From: Desulfuromonas soudanensis
GTDB lineage: Bacteria > Desulfobacterota > Desulfuromonadia > Desulfuromonadales > WTL
NCBI RefSeq assembly: GCF_001278055.1
Contig: NZ_CP010802.1
Span: 2,705,504 to 2,769,503 of the forward strand
Length of the DNA: 64,000 bases
Direction: 5' to 3'
Positions within the stretch are counted from its first letter, which is position 1, and each line of letters opens with the position of its first letter. The translations under genes and the position numbers were made by a program. Shown here piece by piece: positions 47,514 to 55,761 of the stretch. The notes under the pieces are model-generated. The model had not been told where the DNA came from. It did not search any database and saw nothing but the letters and a program-made list of their open reading frames with translations.

Positions 47514-49415
47514 TCAGCCGACGCTCACCCCTTCAGCCATCAGCTTCGAGAGCGCCTTGGCAAAAGCCACCGGGTCCCGCGGCATGTCCCCCTCGAGGAG
47601 GAGGGCCTGGTCGAAGAGGAGGCCGACGTACCCCTTGAGCTTCTCGCTCTTGCTGTCGGCGGCAAAAAGCTCCTTCATGCGGGCGATGAGCTGGTGGTCG
47701 GGGTTGACCTCCAGCACGCGCTGCCCCTTGGGGAGCTCCTGCCCCATGGCCTGGAACATCTTGACCATCTTCGGGTCGAGGTCGTGCTCGCCGGCCACCA
47801 GGCAGACGGCCGAATCCTTGAGACGGCCGGAGATGCGCACTTCGGCCACCTGGTCCTTGAGCTCCTCCTTCATCAGTTCGAGGAGATCGCCGAACTCCTT
47901 CTTCTTCTCCTCCTTGTTTTCCGCGCCGAGGTCGAGGTCCCCCTTGATCGCCGACTGGAACTCCTTCTCCTTGTAGGCGCCGAGACCGGAGATGATGATG
48001 TCGTCGATGTCGTCAGTCATGATCAGGACCTCGATGTCCTTCTCCTTGAAGACCTCGAGATAGGGGGACGACTCGGTGCTGGCGCGGTCGACACCGGTGA
48101 TGTAGTAAATCTCCTTCTGGTCCTCGGGCATACGCTCGATGTACTCGGCGAGGGTCGTCTTCTTGCCGGCTTCGGTCTTGGTCGACTCGAAGAGGAGAAG
48201 GTCGGCGATCGTCTCGCGGCGCTCGAAGTCGTGATGGATCCCCTCCTTGAGGATGCGGCCGAACTCCCCGTAGAATTTGCCGTAGGCCTCGGCGTCCTCC
48301 TTCTTCATGTCGGCCAGGGTATCGAGAATCTTCTTCGTCAGGCTCTTCTTGATTACCGTGACGACCTTGTTGTCCTGCAGGACCTCGCGGCTGACGTTGA
48401 GCGGAAGGTCCGACGATTCCACCACCCCCTTGACGAAGCGCAGGTAGGGCGGAAGCATCGCCTCGCAGTGGTCCATGATCTGCACCCGGCGCACGTAGAG
48501 GGTCGGACCGATCTTGTAGTCCTGGGTGTAGATGTCGAAGGGGCGGGCCGAGGGGAGATAGAGGAGGGCCGAAAACTCGGTGGTTCCTTCGGCGCGGTAG
48601 TGAATCGTCCGGGCCGGATTGGTGAAATCGTGGGAGACGTGCTTGTAGAATTCGTTGTATTCCTCGGCAGTGATCTCGGCCTTGTCCTTGAGCCAGATCG
48701 CCTTGCGCGAGTTGAAGGTCTCCTCCTTGGTCTCGGAGATCGTCTTCTCCTTGTCCTCGGGATCGGGCTTGGAGCGGGTCACGTCCATCACCACCGGGTA
48801 CTCGATGAAGTCCGAGTACTGCTTGACGATCTTGCGCAGCTGCCACTCTTCGAGGCACTCCTTCGAGTCCTCCTTGAGATGAAGGATGACGTCGGTCCCC
48901 TTGCTCGCCTTCTCCGTGTCATCGAGGGTATAGGTGCCGTCGGCGTCGGACTCCCAGACCACGGCGTGAGCGGGGTCGGCCCCGGCCTTGCGGGTGACGA
49001 CCCGGACCCTGTCGGCGACCATGAAGGCCGCGTAGAAGCCGACTCCGAACTGGCCGATGAGTTCCGGGTTATCGGTCACCTTGCGGCTCTCGAGAAGGTT
49101 CATGAACTCTTTGGTCCCCGAGTGGGCGATGGTGCCGAGCGCCTCGACCGCCTCGTCACGGGTCATGCCGATGCCGTTATCGCGCACCGTCAGCGTGCCG
49201 GCCTCCTTGTCGACGATGAGCTGGATCTTCCACTCCTCGCCCCCTTCGGCGAGGGACGCATCGGTGAGGGCCTCGTAGCGGGCCTTGTCGATGGCGTCCG
49301 AGGCGTTGGAAATCAGTTCGCGCAGGAAGATTTCCTTGTGGGAATAGAGCGAATGGATCATCAGGTCGAGGATCTTGTTCACCTCGGCTTTGAAGACATG
49401 CTTGTTGGCGGTCAT
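47514..49415 (-). CDS. htpG: molecular chaperone HtpG (Hsp90)
   Basis: The product has 633 residues, the family length. The GHKL ATPase motifs are ELISNASDAIDKARY, DNGIGMTRDEA and GQFGVGFYAAF; the middle domain has VRRVQIMDHCEAMLPPYLRF and NVSREVLQDNK. AGGAGG lies 10 bases before ATG 49415. It is a cytosolic ATP-dependent chaperone. A large antisense open frame on the plus strand is an artefact of codon bias. The stop is next to a heptamer array. Confidence 0.97.
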   Translation of the reverse strand: MTANKHVFKAEVNKILDLMIHSLYSHKEIFLRELISNASDAIDKARYEALTDASLAEGGEEWKIQLIVDKEAGTLTVRDNGIGMTRDEAVEALGTIAHSGTKEFMNLLESRKVTDNPELIGQFGVGFYAAFMVADRVRVVTRKAGADPAHAVVWESDADGTYTLDDTEKASKGTDVILHLKEDSKECLEEWQLRKIVKQYSDFIEYPVVMDVTRSKPDPEDKEKTISETKEETFNSRKAIWLKDKAEITAEEYNEFYKHVSHDFTNPARTIHYRAEGTTEFSALLYLPSARPFDIYTQDYKIGPTLYVRRVQIMDHCEAMLPPYLRFVKGVVESSDLPLNVSREVLQDNKVVTVIKKSLTKKILDTLADMKKEDAEAYGKFYGEFGRILKEGIHHDFERRETIADLLLFESTKTEAGKKTTLAEYIERMPEDQKEIYYITGVDRASTESSPYLEVFKEKDIEVLIMTDDIDDIIISGLGAYKEKEFQSAIKGDLDLGAENKEEKKKEFGDLLELMKEELKDQVAEVRISGRLKDSAVCLVAGEHDLDPKMVKMFQAMGQELPKGQRVLEVNPDHQLIARMKELFAADSKSEKLKGYVGLLFDQALLLEGDMPRDPVAFAKALSKLMAEGVSVG

Positions 49416-49614
49416 GGATCAGGTACCTCCTGTAAGGATGATGAGCAATGGGAGAGAAGATAAGCACCCGGGACGAAGATGTCAACCCCGGCTCCTCCCT
49501 TAACATGGCCGAAGGGGTGTCGGATAGGTTTACATTCCCGGCCTCCCCCTCGGCACAACGCCCCTTGCCCATAAAAAGTTCTTATAATTCAGCACATTAG
49601 GATTAACTCCGGAT

Positions 49615-49631
49615 GAGGCACGTAATTTGCT
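49615..49631 (+). promoter_or_regulatory. sigma54 promoter of the PEP-CTERM gene
   Basis: GAGGCACGTAATTTGCT fits GGCACG-N4-TTGCT with exact -24/-12 spacing. Predicted start near 49642, 47 bases before the start codon. Confidence 0.8.
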
Positions 49632-49688
49632 CATTATCGCCTGTAGCGACTGCGGCATCCGAACTGAACGGACAAAGGGGGGAAAATC

Positions 49689-50639
49689 ATGAAAACTTCG
49701 TCGGCGAAAGCAACTCGTATGAGCAGAGGGGGAGAAAGGCCTGTCATAAAGGGCAAATTATTGATTCTTTTTGCAGGAGCGGCCCTGGCTCTCTTTCTTT
49801 CCCCTCCCGAGGCAACGGCGACGGCCTATCTGGGTACGGCGCAGGACTTCGCCGTTCTGGGCGCCTCAACGGTGACCAACACCGGTTCGACAACCATCTA
49901 CGGAAGTGTCGGCGTTTATCCAGGCAGCGCGATCACAGGCTTTCCTCCGGCCGTCGTGACCGGGGGTTCGATACACACAACGGACGGGGTGGCCCAGCAG
50001 GCGCAGAACGATGCCCTCACGGCCTACACGACCCTGGCGGCCCTGCCGTTCACGAACAATTTAACGGGCCAGGACCTGGGCGGGCTCACCCTCACCCCGG
50101 GAGTCTATTCTTTCGACACCTCGGCTCAGTTGACAGGAAGTCTCACTCTCGATTTTCTCGGCGACCCCAATGCCGACTTCATTTTTCAGATAGGAACGGC
50201 GCTGACCACCGCAAGCGTCTCTTCGGTTGATGTACTCAACGGAGGAGCATTTAACGGCATTTACTGGCTGATGGGCGTTACCGGCGGGTCCGGTACCGGG
50301 TCGGCGACTCTCGGTACCAGCACGACGTTTGCCGGCAACCTTATCGCCCTCGACAGCATCACCCTGACGACCACCGCGGACATTCTCTGCGGTCGAGCCA
50401 TCGCACTCAATGGTGCCGTGACAATGGATAGCAATCGAATCTCCAACAACAACACCGCCGAAGATTTCGGCACCGGTCGAAGCGATTTTGGCAGCATCGG
50501 CTTCAGCGGCGGAACCGGCGACACCGGGGGCAACGGCGGTGAGCCGGCTCCGGTCCCGGAACCTTCGACCCTCCTCCTCCTTGGCGCCGGGATGGCGGGA
50601 TTGGTGGTCTTCAGAAAACGTTTCAACAAAAAAGCCTGA
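49689..50639 (+). CDS. DUF3494 (ice-binding-like) protein with PEP-CTERM sorting signal
   Basis: The product has 316 residues. A signal peptide (about 18-42) is followed by a DUF3494 beta-solenoid (about 45-240; AQDFAVLGASTVTNTGSTTI, then LTPGVYSFDTSAQLTG). A linker precedes the PEP-CTERM tail, PVPEPSTLLLLGAGMAGLVV plus a basic end. DUF3494 is the fold of many ice-binding proteins, but numerous members have adhesive or unknown roles. The PEP-CTERM signal means processing by an exosortase, usually linked to exopolysaccharide. AAGGGGGG precedes ATG 49689. An IS4 element is inserted 26 bp after the stop. Confidence 0.9.
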   Translation: MKTSSAKATRMSRGGERPVIKGKLLILFAGAALALFLSPPEATATAYLGTAQDFAVLGASTVTNTGSTTIYGSVGVYPGSAITGFPPAVVTGGSIHTTDGVAQQAQNDALTAYTTLAALPFTNNLTGQDLGGLTLTPGVYSFDTSAQLTGSLTLDFLGDPNADFIFQIGTALTTASVSSVDVLNGGAFNGIYWLMGVTGGSGTGSATLGTSTTFAGNLIALDSITLTTTADILCGRAIALNGAVTMDSNRISNNNTAEDFGTGRSDFGSIGFSGGTGDTGGNGGEPAPVPEPSTLLLLGAGMAGLVVFRKRFNKKA

Positions 50640-50655
50640 TTGGTCGAACCATAAT

Positions 50656-50664
50656 ATAATTTAC
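50656..50664. repeat. target site duplication, left copy
   Basis: ATAATTTAC directly precedes the left inverted repeat of the IS4-family element and is repeated at 51990-51998. Confidence 0.85.
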
Positions 50665-51989
50665 CACTACTGTCCGGTTAATAGCCGAATAAATTCAGCT
50701 GGTTATAATCTTGGGTGTCTGGAATCTGCTTGAGCGCTTCCGCAACCAACGATGAAATGGGCTTTTTCTCGAACAGATTGACCTCCAGGATCTGCAAAAA
50801 AGTGTAGAGAGTACATTTGATGCTAAGCTGCCTTTTAGCGATCGCCACAAGTAGATATATGCAAAGAGCTACCCATATCTGGCTCTTGACCGCATTGATA
50901 GAAGTCCCGTAGAACGCTTTTATTCGTAGATGCTGTTTGATCCACTTGAAGAATAGCTCCACTTGCCAGCGCTGTTTATAGATGTCTGCAACCGTTGTGG
51001 CTCCAATTTCAAAGTGGTTGGTGAGGAATACAAGCCGCTTGTTTCGCTCTTTATCAACATAACTGACCCGGCGCAATCTCTCCGGGTAACCCTTTTTCGA
51101 TTTCTGGGTGACCAAGGCAATCACTTGGTCGGCTCGGACGCCGGCCTCCTTGTCCTTGGGCAAAGAGTACAACCGCTGGTAGCGTAGGTTGTCCTTGGCC
51201 CGCACCACGAAGAAGGCGCCCTGTCGGTGAATGGCATAGAGCCGGGCAAAATCTACGTAGCCGCGGTCCATCGTGTAGATGGCCTCTTCGGTGACGGGCA
51301 TTTCGTCAAGCATCTTGACGTCATGTACTTTGCCGGTTGTCACGGCCACAAACGTGGGGATGATGCCGCGCAAGTCAATGAGCGTGTGCATCTTGACCGC
51401 TGCCTTGGTCGTGCGAAACTCGGCCCACGGAAACAGGGTGAGGCAGAGGTCAATGGTCGTCGAGTCAAAGGCGAACAGTGGCTGCTTCAACTCGATGGCC
51501 AAGGGCTCATCCCGGTACAGCTGCTGTGCCATGCCGATCAGGACTTGGCCGAAATCCTGAAAAATGCGCCAATCCCGGCGCTCGTTGGCGTCGGCAAGGG
51601 TGGAGCGGGAGACAGCGCCACGAAATCCGATGTGGTAGAGCTTCTCCCGATGAGAGTTCAGGCACGTTTCGATATCCCTCAAGCTCTCGCGACCCGATAG
51701 CTGGGCATAAGCCAGGCACAGGAACTGGTCAAATGCAGTAAAGCTTTTGGCCCGGTACTCGCCGCGATACCGTCGGGCACAGAGGTTGAACTCGTGACGC
51801 GGGAGAAACTGAAGTAGCTGTCTGAAAACGGTCTGGCCAGCGTTCATGGATGCCCTCCTGAAGTGTCAGGAAGATATCACTCGCGGGCGGGGTGAAGCGA
51901 TTTCAAATCGAGAAAAGAACAGTTGAGCCAAAGTACTATAATTTTCAGTAGGTTATCGACGTACATTCAAAGTTAACCGGACAGTAGTG
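50665..51989 (-). mobile_element. complete IS4-family insertion sequence
   Basis: The element is 1325 bp with perfect 17-bp terminal inverted repeats (CACTACTGTCCGGTTAA at 50665-50681 and its complement at 51973-51989). It is flanked by a 9-bp direct repeat. It holds one intact transposase gene. The exact repeats and duplication suggest a recent insertion, between the PEP-CTERM gene and the BON lipoprotein gene. Confidence 0.93.
50678..51847 (-). CDS. IS4 family transposase (DUF4372-type)
   Basis: The product has 389 residues, uninterrupted. The N-terminal DUF4372 region (LLQFLPRHEFNLCARRYRGE) precedes a DDE RNase H-fold domain. Candidate catalytic residues are D in FAFDSTTIDLCL, D in YTMDRGYVDFARLY and E in the YREK-like QRWQVELFFKWIKQHL. 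The gene ends inside the left inverted repeat. The element is likely active or was until recently. Confidence 0.95.
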   Translation of the reverse strand: MNAGQTVFRQLLQFLPRHEFNLCARRYRGEYRAKSFTAFDQFLCLAYAQLSGRESLRDIETCLNSHREKLYHIGFRGAVSRSTLADANERRDWRIFQDFGQVLIGMAQQLYRDEPLAIELKQPLFAFDSTTIDLCLTLFPWAEFRTTKAAVKMHTLIDLRGIIPTFVAVTTGKVHDVKMLDEMPVTEEAIYTMDRGYVDFARLYAIHRQGAFFVVRAKDNLRYQRLYSLPKDKEAGVRADQVIALVTQKSKKGYPERLRRVSYVDKERNKRLVFLTNHFEIGATTVADIYKQRWQVELFFKWIKQHLRIKAFYGTSINAVKSQIWVALCIYLLVAIAKRQLSIKCTLYTFLQILEVNLFEKKPISSLVAEALKQIPDTQDYNQLNLFGY

Positions 51990-51998
51990 ATAATTTAC
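51990..51998. repeat. target site duplication, right copy
   Basis: ATAATTTAC directly follows the right inverted repeat and is identical to 50656-50664. Confidence 0.85.
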
Positions 51999-52117
51999 AA
52001 AAGAAACATCAGCTCGTTGTGGATGACGAAAACGAACGTCTCCCCTGTCGCCGCCTGATGCGGAGAACGGGTTTGATTGAAGGGAAATTTTACAGTTTGC
52101 GGGAAGGAGAAACAGTC

Positions 52118-52432
52118 ATGGAAAAATTGCACGGCATTTTAAAGTTCATGATCTGCGTCGGATTAATCACCGCTTTCCTGGGTTGTGCAGGGACCGATAA
52201 AAGAGAAAGCACCGGCGAGTATGTCGACGACTCGGTCATCACCACCAAGGTAAAAGCCGCCATCTTTGACGAGCCGTCGCTGAAACTCCTGCAGATCAAT
52301 GTCGAAACGTTCAAGGGCGTGGTGCAGTTAAGCGGTTTTGTCGATTCGGCCAAGAGCATCCAAAAAGCCGGTGAGGTCGCCCGGGGCGTCAAGGGGGTCG
52401 TTTCAGTCAAAAATGATCTGGTCATAAAATGA
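52118..52432 (+). CDS. BON domain lipoprotein
   Basis: The product is 104 residues from ATG 52118 (MEKLHGILKF), with AAGGAG upstream; earlier in-frame starts lack this. The signal peptide ends in the lipobox FLGC (Cys 21). A single BON domain (about 35-104) has DDSVITTKVKAAIFDE and VQLSGFVDSAKSIQKAGEVA, the OsmY-like pattern linked to envelope stress. The upstream IS4 copy ends 128 bp away and may separate the gene from its native promoter or supply one. Confidence 0.88.
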   Translation: MEKLHGILKFMICVGLITAFLGCAGTDKRESTGEYVDDSVITTKVKAAIFDEPSLKLLQINVETFKGVVQLSGFVDSAKSIQKAGEVARGVKGVVSVKNDLVIK

Positions 52433-52547
52433 CCTCCTGACCCGCAACCCGCACCTCCGTCCGCTGCCGGCTCTTTCGGCCCTTTCAAGGGTGGTGGAGC
52501 CGACAGCAGGAAACAGCGCCACCTGTTTATTCAAGAGGAGGAAGCCT

Positions 52548-52697
52548 ATGCTGTGGACTATTGTCGTCATCCTGATCGTACTGTGGTTGTTGGGACTGGT
52601 CAGCTCTTATACCATGGGCGGGCTGATCCATATCCTGCTCGTTATAGCCATAATCATAGTCCTGGTACGGATCATTCAAGGCCGGAAGATCATGTAG
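52548..52697 (+). CDS. lmo0937-family small membrane protein
   Basis: The 49-residue peptide starts at ATG 52548 (MLWTIVVILI), with AGGAG 7 bases upstream. It has two hydrophobic helices (TIVVILIVLWLLGLVSSY and ILLVIAIIIVLVRII) and ends QGRKIM. This matches the lmo0937 family, small stress-associated membrane proteins of unknown function. It follows the BON gene by 115 bp. Confidence 0.82.
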   Translation: MLWTIVVILIVLWLLGLVSSYTMGGLIHILLVIAIIIVLVRIIQGRKIM

Positions 52698-52888
52698 TGC
52701 GAAAAATGCTGCGATGGAAGAGGTGCATTTCCTTCTAATACGCACCGCTCAACAGGGGGAGTACGGGGTGCCAAATCCGGGGCCCAGTCTCCCCCTTAGT
52801 CGCACCCGGCATCACCCACCGTCTCCCTGAAATGCGCGCCCTGCCGACACCCATTCGACAGCTCTCCCGGACTTGAAAACCCCCCGTT

Positions 52889-52917
52889 TTGGGTTATGGT
52901 TGTGAACCCTTTATAAT
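52889..52917 (+). promoter_or_regulatory. sigma70-type promoter of the ferritin-like gene
   Basis: TTGGGT, a 17-bp spacer and a perfect TATAAT lie 48 bp before ATG 52965. The rest of the 267-bp gap before it shows nothing recognisable. Confidence 0.6.
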
Positions 52918-52964
52918 CGTGAGGAATCAAGTCCTCATTCATCCTGTCGAAAGGACGCCGAACC

Positions 52965-53276
52965 ATGCCTGATTTTGCTCATCCCTTTGCCGGAAACCGC
53001 TGCGAACGCAAACTGACGAAAGACGAACTGATCCGCGCCATCCGCTACAATATCGCAGCGGAATACGAGGCGATCCAGCTTTACATGCAGCTGGCCGAAT
53101 CGATCGACGACAAGCTGGCCAGGGAGGTTTTGACCGACGTGGCCAACGAGGAACGGCAGCACGTCGGTGAGTTCCTGCGTCTCTTGCACTACCTCGATCC
53201 CGAGGAGCAGACGTTTTACGACCAGGGGAAAAAGGAAGTGGAAGAGGAGATGGAGAAACTCGGCATTAAAAAATAG
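52965..53276 (+). CDS. ferritin-like diiron protein (small rubrerythrin/encapsulin-cargo type)
   Basis: The product has 103 residues and is nearly all helical. AAEYEAIQLYMQLAE and NEERQHVGEFLRLL supply the E and ExxH ligands of a diiron site in the small ferritin-like family, whose members include encapsulin cargo. No encapsulin shell gene is nearby and the C-terminus (EEEMEKLGIKK) lacks an obvious targeting peptide. It probably stores or oxidises iron, or removes peroxide. It lies 80 bp before the cytochrome c peroxidase gene. Confidence 0.82.
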   Translation: MPDFAHPFAGNRCERKLTKDELIRAIRYNIAAEYEAIQLYMQLAESIDDKLAREVLTDVANEERQHVGEFLRLLHYLDPEEQTFYDQGKKEVEEEMEKLGIKK

Positions 53277-53356
53277 GTAACCATTCATTTTGTTTTGTGA
53301 CTCAGTGGTAGTCTTGCATGTTTTCGATGGAATCAACCTAATTGGAGGACATATCG

Positions 53357-54400
53357 ATGTTCCGCAAATTTCTTACAATGTTTTCCCTGATGTTGCTGAT
53401 AACGAGCGTGGCCGGCGCCGACGACGACGGCCTTATGAAACGGGCCCAGGGGATGTTCAAACCGATCCCCCTGACTCCGCCGGCGATCGAGGGAGAGCCC
53501 GCCACCCCGGAAAAGGTCCGACTCGGCCACATGCTTTATTTCGAGCCGCGTCTTTCCAAGTCGCAGCTGATCAGCTGCCAGACCTGTCACAATGTGGGAT
53601 TGGGAGGTGCGGATCTGCAGCAGGTCGCCACCGGCCACGGCTGGCAGAGAGGGCCGCGCAATTCCCCGACGACCTTCAACGCCGTCTTTAACGTCGCCCA
53701 GTTCTGGGACGGGCGGGCCAAGGATCTGGCGGAACAGGCCAAGGGACCGGTCCAGGCTTCGGTGGAGATGAACAACAATCCCGAGCAGGTGATTGTCACC
53801 CTCAAGAGCCTCCCCGCTTACGTGGATGCCTTCAAAAAGGCGTTCCCCGCAGAAAAGGATGCGGTGACCTTCGACAACGTCGCCCGGGCGATCGAGGTTT
53901 TCGAGGCGACGCTGATCACCCCGAATGCCCCCTTCGACCGCTTTCTCAAGGGAGACGCCGGCGCTCTAAATGCCGGCGAAAAAGAGGGACTGGCGGCATT
54001 CATGAACAAAGGGTGCGCCGGCTGCCATAATGGCATGAACGTCGGAGGTCTCGGCTATTTCCCCTTCGGTGTGGTGGAAAAACCCGAGGCCGATGTCCTC
54101 CCCCCCGGGGACCTCGGCCGCTACAAGGTGACCAATACCGCGGCCGACAAGTATGTTTTTCGTTCTCCGTCCCTGCGCAACGTGGCCATCACCCAGCCGT
54201 ATTTTCATTCGGGGACGGTATGGCCCCTGCGCGATGCGGTTTCCATCATGGGCTCGGCGCAGCTCGGCATGGTCCTCTCCGAGGATGAGGTCGGCAGTAT
54301 CACCGCCTTCCTGCAGACCCTGACGGGAGAGCAGCCGCAGATCGTTCATCCGGTTCTTCCCCCCAGCACCAGCCGGACGCCGAAACCGGTGCTCAATTAG
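53357..54400 (+). CDS. di-haem cytochrome c peroxidase (MacA/CcpA type)
   Basis: The product is 347 residues from ATG 53357 (MFRKFLTMF), with GGAGG 9 bases upstream. A signal peptide precedes two c-type haem sites: CQTCHNVGLGG in the N-terminal peroxidatic domain and CAGCHNGMNVGG in the C-terminal electron-entry domain. Other family features are QFWDGRAKDLAEQAKGPV and TQPYFHSGTVWPLRDAV. It reduces hydrogen peroxide in the periplasm. A hairpin terminator follows. Confidence 0.95.
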   Translation: MFRKFLTMFSLMLLITSVAGADDDGLMKRAQGMFKPIPLTPPAIEGEPATPEKVRLGHMLYFEPRLSKSQLISCQTCHNVGLGGADLQQVATGHGWQRGPRNSPTTFNAVFNVAQFWDGRAKDLAEQAKGPVQASVEMNNNPEQVIVTLKSLPAYVDAFKKAFPAEKDAVTFDNVARAIEVFEATLITPNAPFDRFLKGDAGALNAGEKEGLAAFMNKGCAGCHNGMNVGGLGYFPFGVVEKPEADVLPPGDLGRYKVTNTAADKYVFRSPSLRNVAITQPYFHSGTVWPLRDAVSIMGSAQLGMVLSEDEVGSITAFLQTLTGEQPQIVHPVLPPSTSRTPKPVLN

Positions 54401-54422
54401 ACCCCCTGTTTTTTCCCGTTCC

Positions 54423-54458
54423 GGAAGCCTCCGCCCGAAGCGGGGGCTTCCCTTTTTT
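54423..54458 (+). terminator. intrinsic terminator of the cytochrome c peroxidase gene
   Basis: GGAAGCCTCCGC pairs with GCGGGGGCTTCC around CCGAA, followed by TTTTTT. Confidence 0.85.
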
Positions 54459-54492
54459 GTATACTATGGCCAGGGTGGCTAAATTATTAAAT

Positions 54493-54540
54493 GCAGGAGC
54501 GCCTTTAGCCGCCACAAATCGCGGCTGAAGCCGCTCCTGC
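54493..54540. repeat. REP-like palindromic unit
   Basis: A 48-bp hairpin has ends GCAGGAGCG and CGCTCCTGC and inner pairs TTTAGCCGC and GCGGCTGAAG. On the minus strand it starts GCAGGAGCGGCTTCAGCCGC, the GGAGCGGCTT-AGCCGC style of REP sequences known from other proteobacteria. Confidence 0.7.
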
Positions 54541-54581
54541 AGGATCGACAGCAAGAAAGCTGACCCCGAGAGGAGAATTTT

Positions 54582-55034
54582 ATGCCGGATAAAACAGGTG
54601 ACAAGGCGCGGGCCGTGGGGATCAACCACGTTGCCCTTGAGGTCGATGACGTCGATGCGGCCCTCGAATTTTACGGCCGCCTCTTCGAAATCAAGTTGCG
54701 CGGCCGTCATGACGGAATGGCCTTTATCGACCTGGGCGACCAGTTCATCAATCTCTCGCCGAGGCGCAGTCAGCAGCCCGATCAGGCACGGCACTTCGGA
54801 CTCGTTGTCGACGACCGGGAAAAAGTGCGCCAGGCTCTCAAAGGGACGAAGGCGACGATCCTGCCGAGCCCCGGCCTCGATTTTCTCGACCCCTGGGGAA
54901 ACCACGTCCAGGTGGTGCAATACCGGGACATCCAGTTCACCAAGACGACAGCCGTTTTACGGGGGATGGGACTGGACGATTTAAGCAAAACCCCGGAAGC
55001 ACTGGCGGAACTCGCCGAAAAAGGGATGGGTTGA
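54582..55034 (+). CDS. VOC (glyoxalase/bleomycin-resistance) family protein
   Basis: The product has 150 residues. Two beta-alpha-beta-beta-beta modules are visible: INHVALEVDDVDAALEFYGRLF and RHFGLVVDDREKVRQAL, with the C-terminal DPWGNHVQVVQY. Metal ligands are plausible at His in INHVAL, at Glu/Gln positions and His in RHFGL. The substrate is unknown. AGGAG precedes ATG 54582. It shares a bidirectional terminator with the convergent ferritin gene. Confidence 0.88.
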   Translation: MPDKTGDKARAVGINHVALEVDDVDAALEFYGRLFEIKLRGRHDGMAFIDLGDQFINLSPRRSQQPDQARHFGLVVDDREKVRQALKGTKATILPSPGLDFLDPWGNHVQVVQYRDIQFTKTTAVLRGMGLDDLSKTPEALAELAEKGMG

Positions 55035-55040
55035 AAAGAA

Positions 55041-55070
55041 AAAGGCGCCCCTGCGGGCGCCTTTTTCTTT
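55041..55070. terminator. bidirectional terminator between VOC and ferritin genes
   Basis: AAAGGCGCCC pairs perfectly with GGGCGCCTTT around CTGC, with A and T runs on both sides. Confidence 0.9.
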
Positions 55071-55089
55071 CAATACTCTCTCCCGCCCT

Positions 55090-55581
55090 TTATTCGCGGA
55101 CGTAGGTGTCGATGTCGGTCTCGTGCACCATCCCCATCAAGCGCGCGTATTCGGACTCGATCAGCAGGTAGTGCTGATGGGTGGAGCGGGCGTTCTCCTC
55201 GTAGACGGCCCGTACCGCGTCATCCTTGATCCGGGTCGCCGTCTCGCGCAGAGATTCCTCGAGTTTCTTTTCCTTGTCGAGAGCGACCAGCATCGCCTTG
55301 CGCTCGTCGAGCTCGGTCAATTCCAGGCCGAGTTCGGCAAACCAGCCCGACTTCTCTGCCGGGTCGGCCTCCATGAAGGCGGAAAAATCGTCGATATCCT
55401 TGCCGGGATAGACCTGGTAGAAGGTTTCGGCGTGCTCCCGCTCCTCCCGGGCGAGGAGTTCAAAGACCTTCTTTGCCCCGGGGTCCTTCATGTAGCTGGC
55501 GCCGCGACGGTAGAAATCCATGGCGTTCTTCTCGGTCTGGATCGCCCGTTTGACGGCATCCTCGATGGTGATTTCAGGCAT
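55090..55581 (-). CDS. rubrerythrin-like ferritin family protein
   Basis: The product is 163 residues from ATG 55581 (MPEITIEDAV), with GGAG 8 bases upstream; the longer frame upstream is not coding. Diiron ligands lie in QTEKNAMDFYRRGA, REEREHAETFY and a C-terminal EENARSTHQHYLL. There is no rubredoxin domain. It probably acts in peroxide or iron handling, like the ferritin-like protein at 52965. Confidence 0.88.
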   Translation of the reverse strand: MPEITIEDAVKRAIQTEKNAMDFYRRGASYMKDPGAKKVFELLAREEREHAETFYQVYPGKDIDDFSAFMEADPAEKSGWFAELGLELTELDERKAMLVALDKEKKLEESLRETATRIKDDAVRAVYEENARSTHQHYLLIESEYARLMGMVHETDIDTYVRE

Positions 55582-55761
55582 TGTTCGTCTCCTTTTTAGA
55601 TGACCAATTTGGTCCCTTATTCTACCGGCGTATCCTGAGATGTCAACCTCGAAGTCCGTATCGCCCTGCAACCCTCCTTGACGGGGACCAAAAAGCTGTT
55701 TAACTGTCAACCGTTCCCGAAAAAAAGCCCCTCGTAAACCCGATGACCAAGGGAGACAGAG

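Noticed and set aside
47271-49463. A 730-codon plus-strand frame opposite htpG
   Set aside because: It is antisense to an intact HtpG, begins in a microsatellite and matches no family.
52965-53276. Encapsulin nanocompartment system
   Set aside because: The ferritin-like protein resembles encapsulin cargo, but no shell protein gene lies within reach and no targeting tail is evident.
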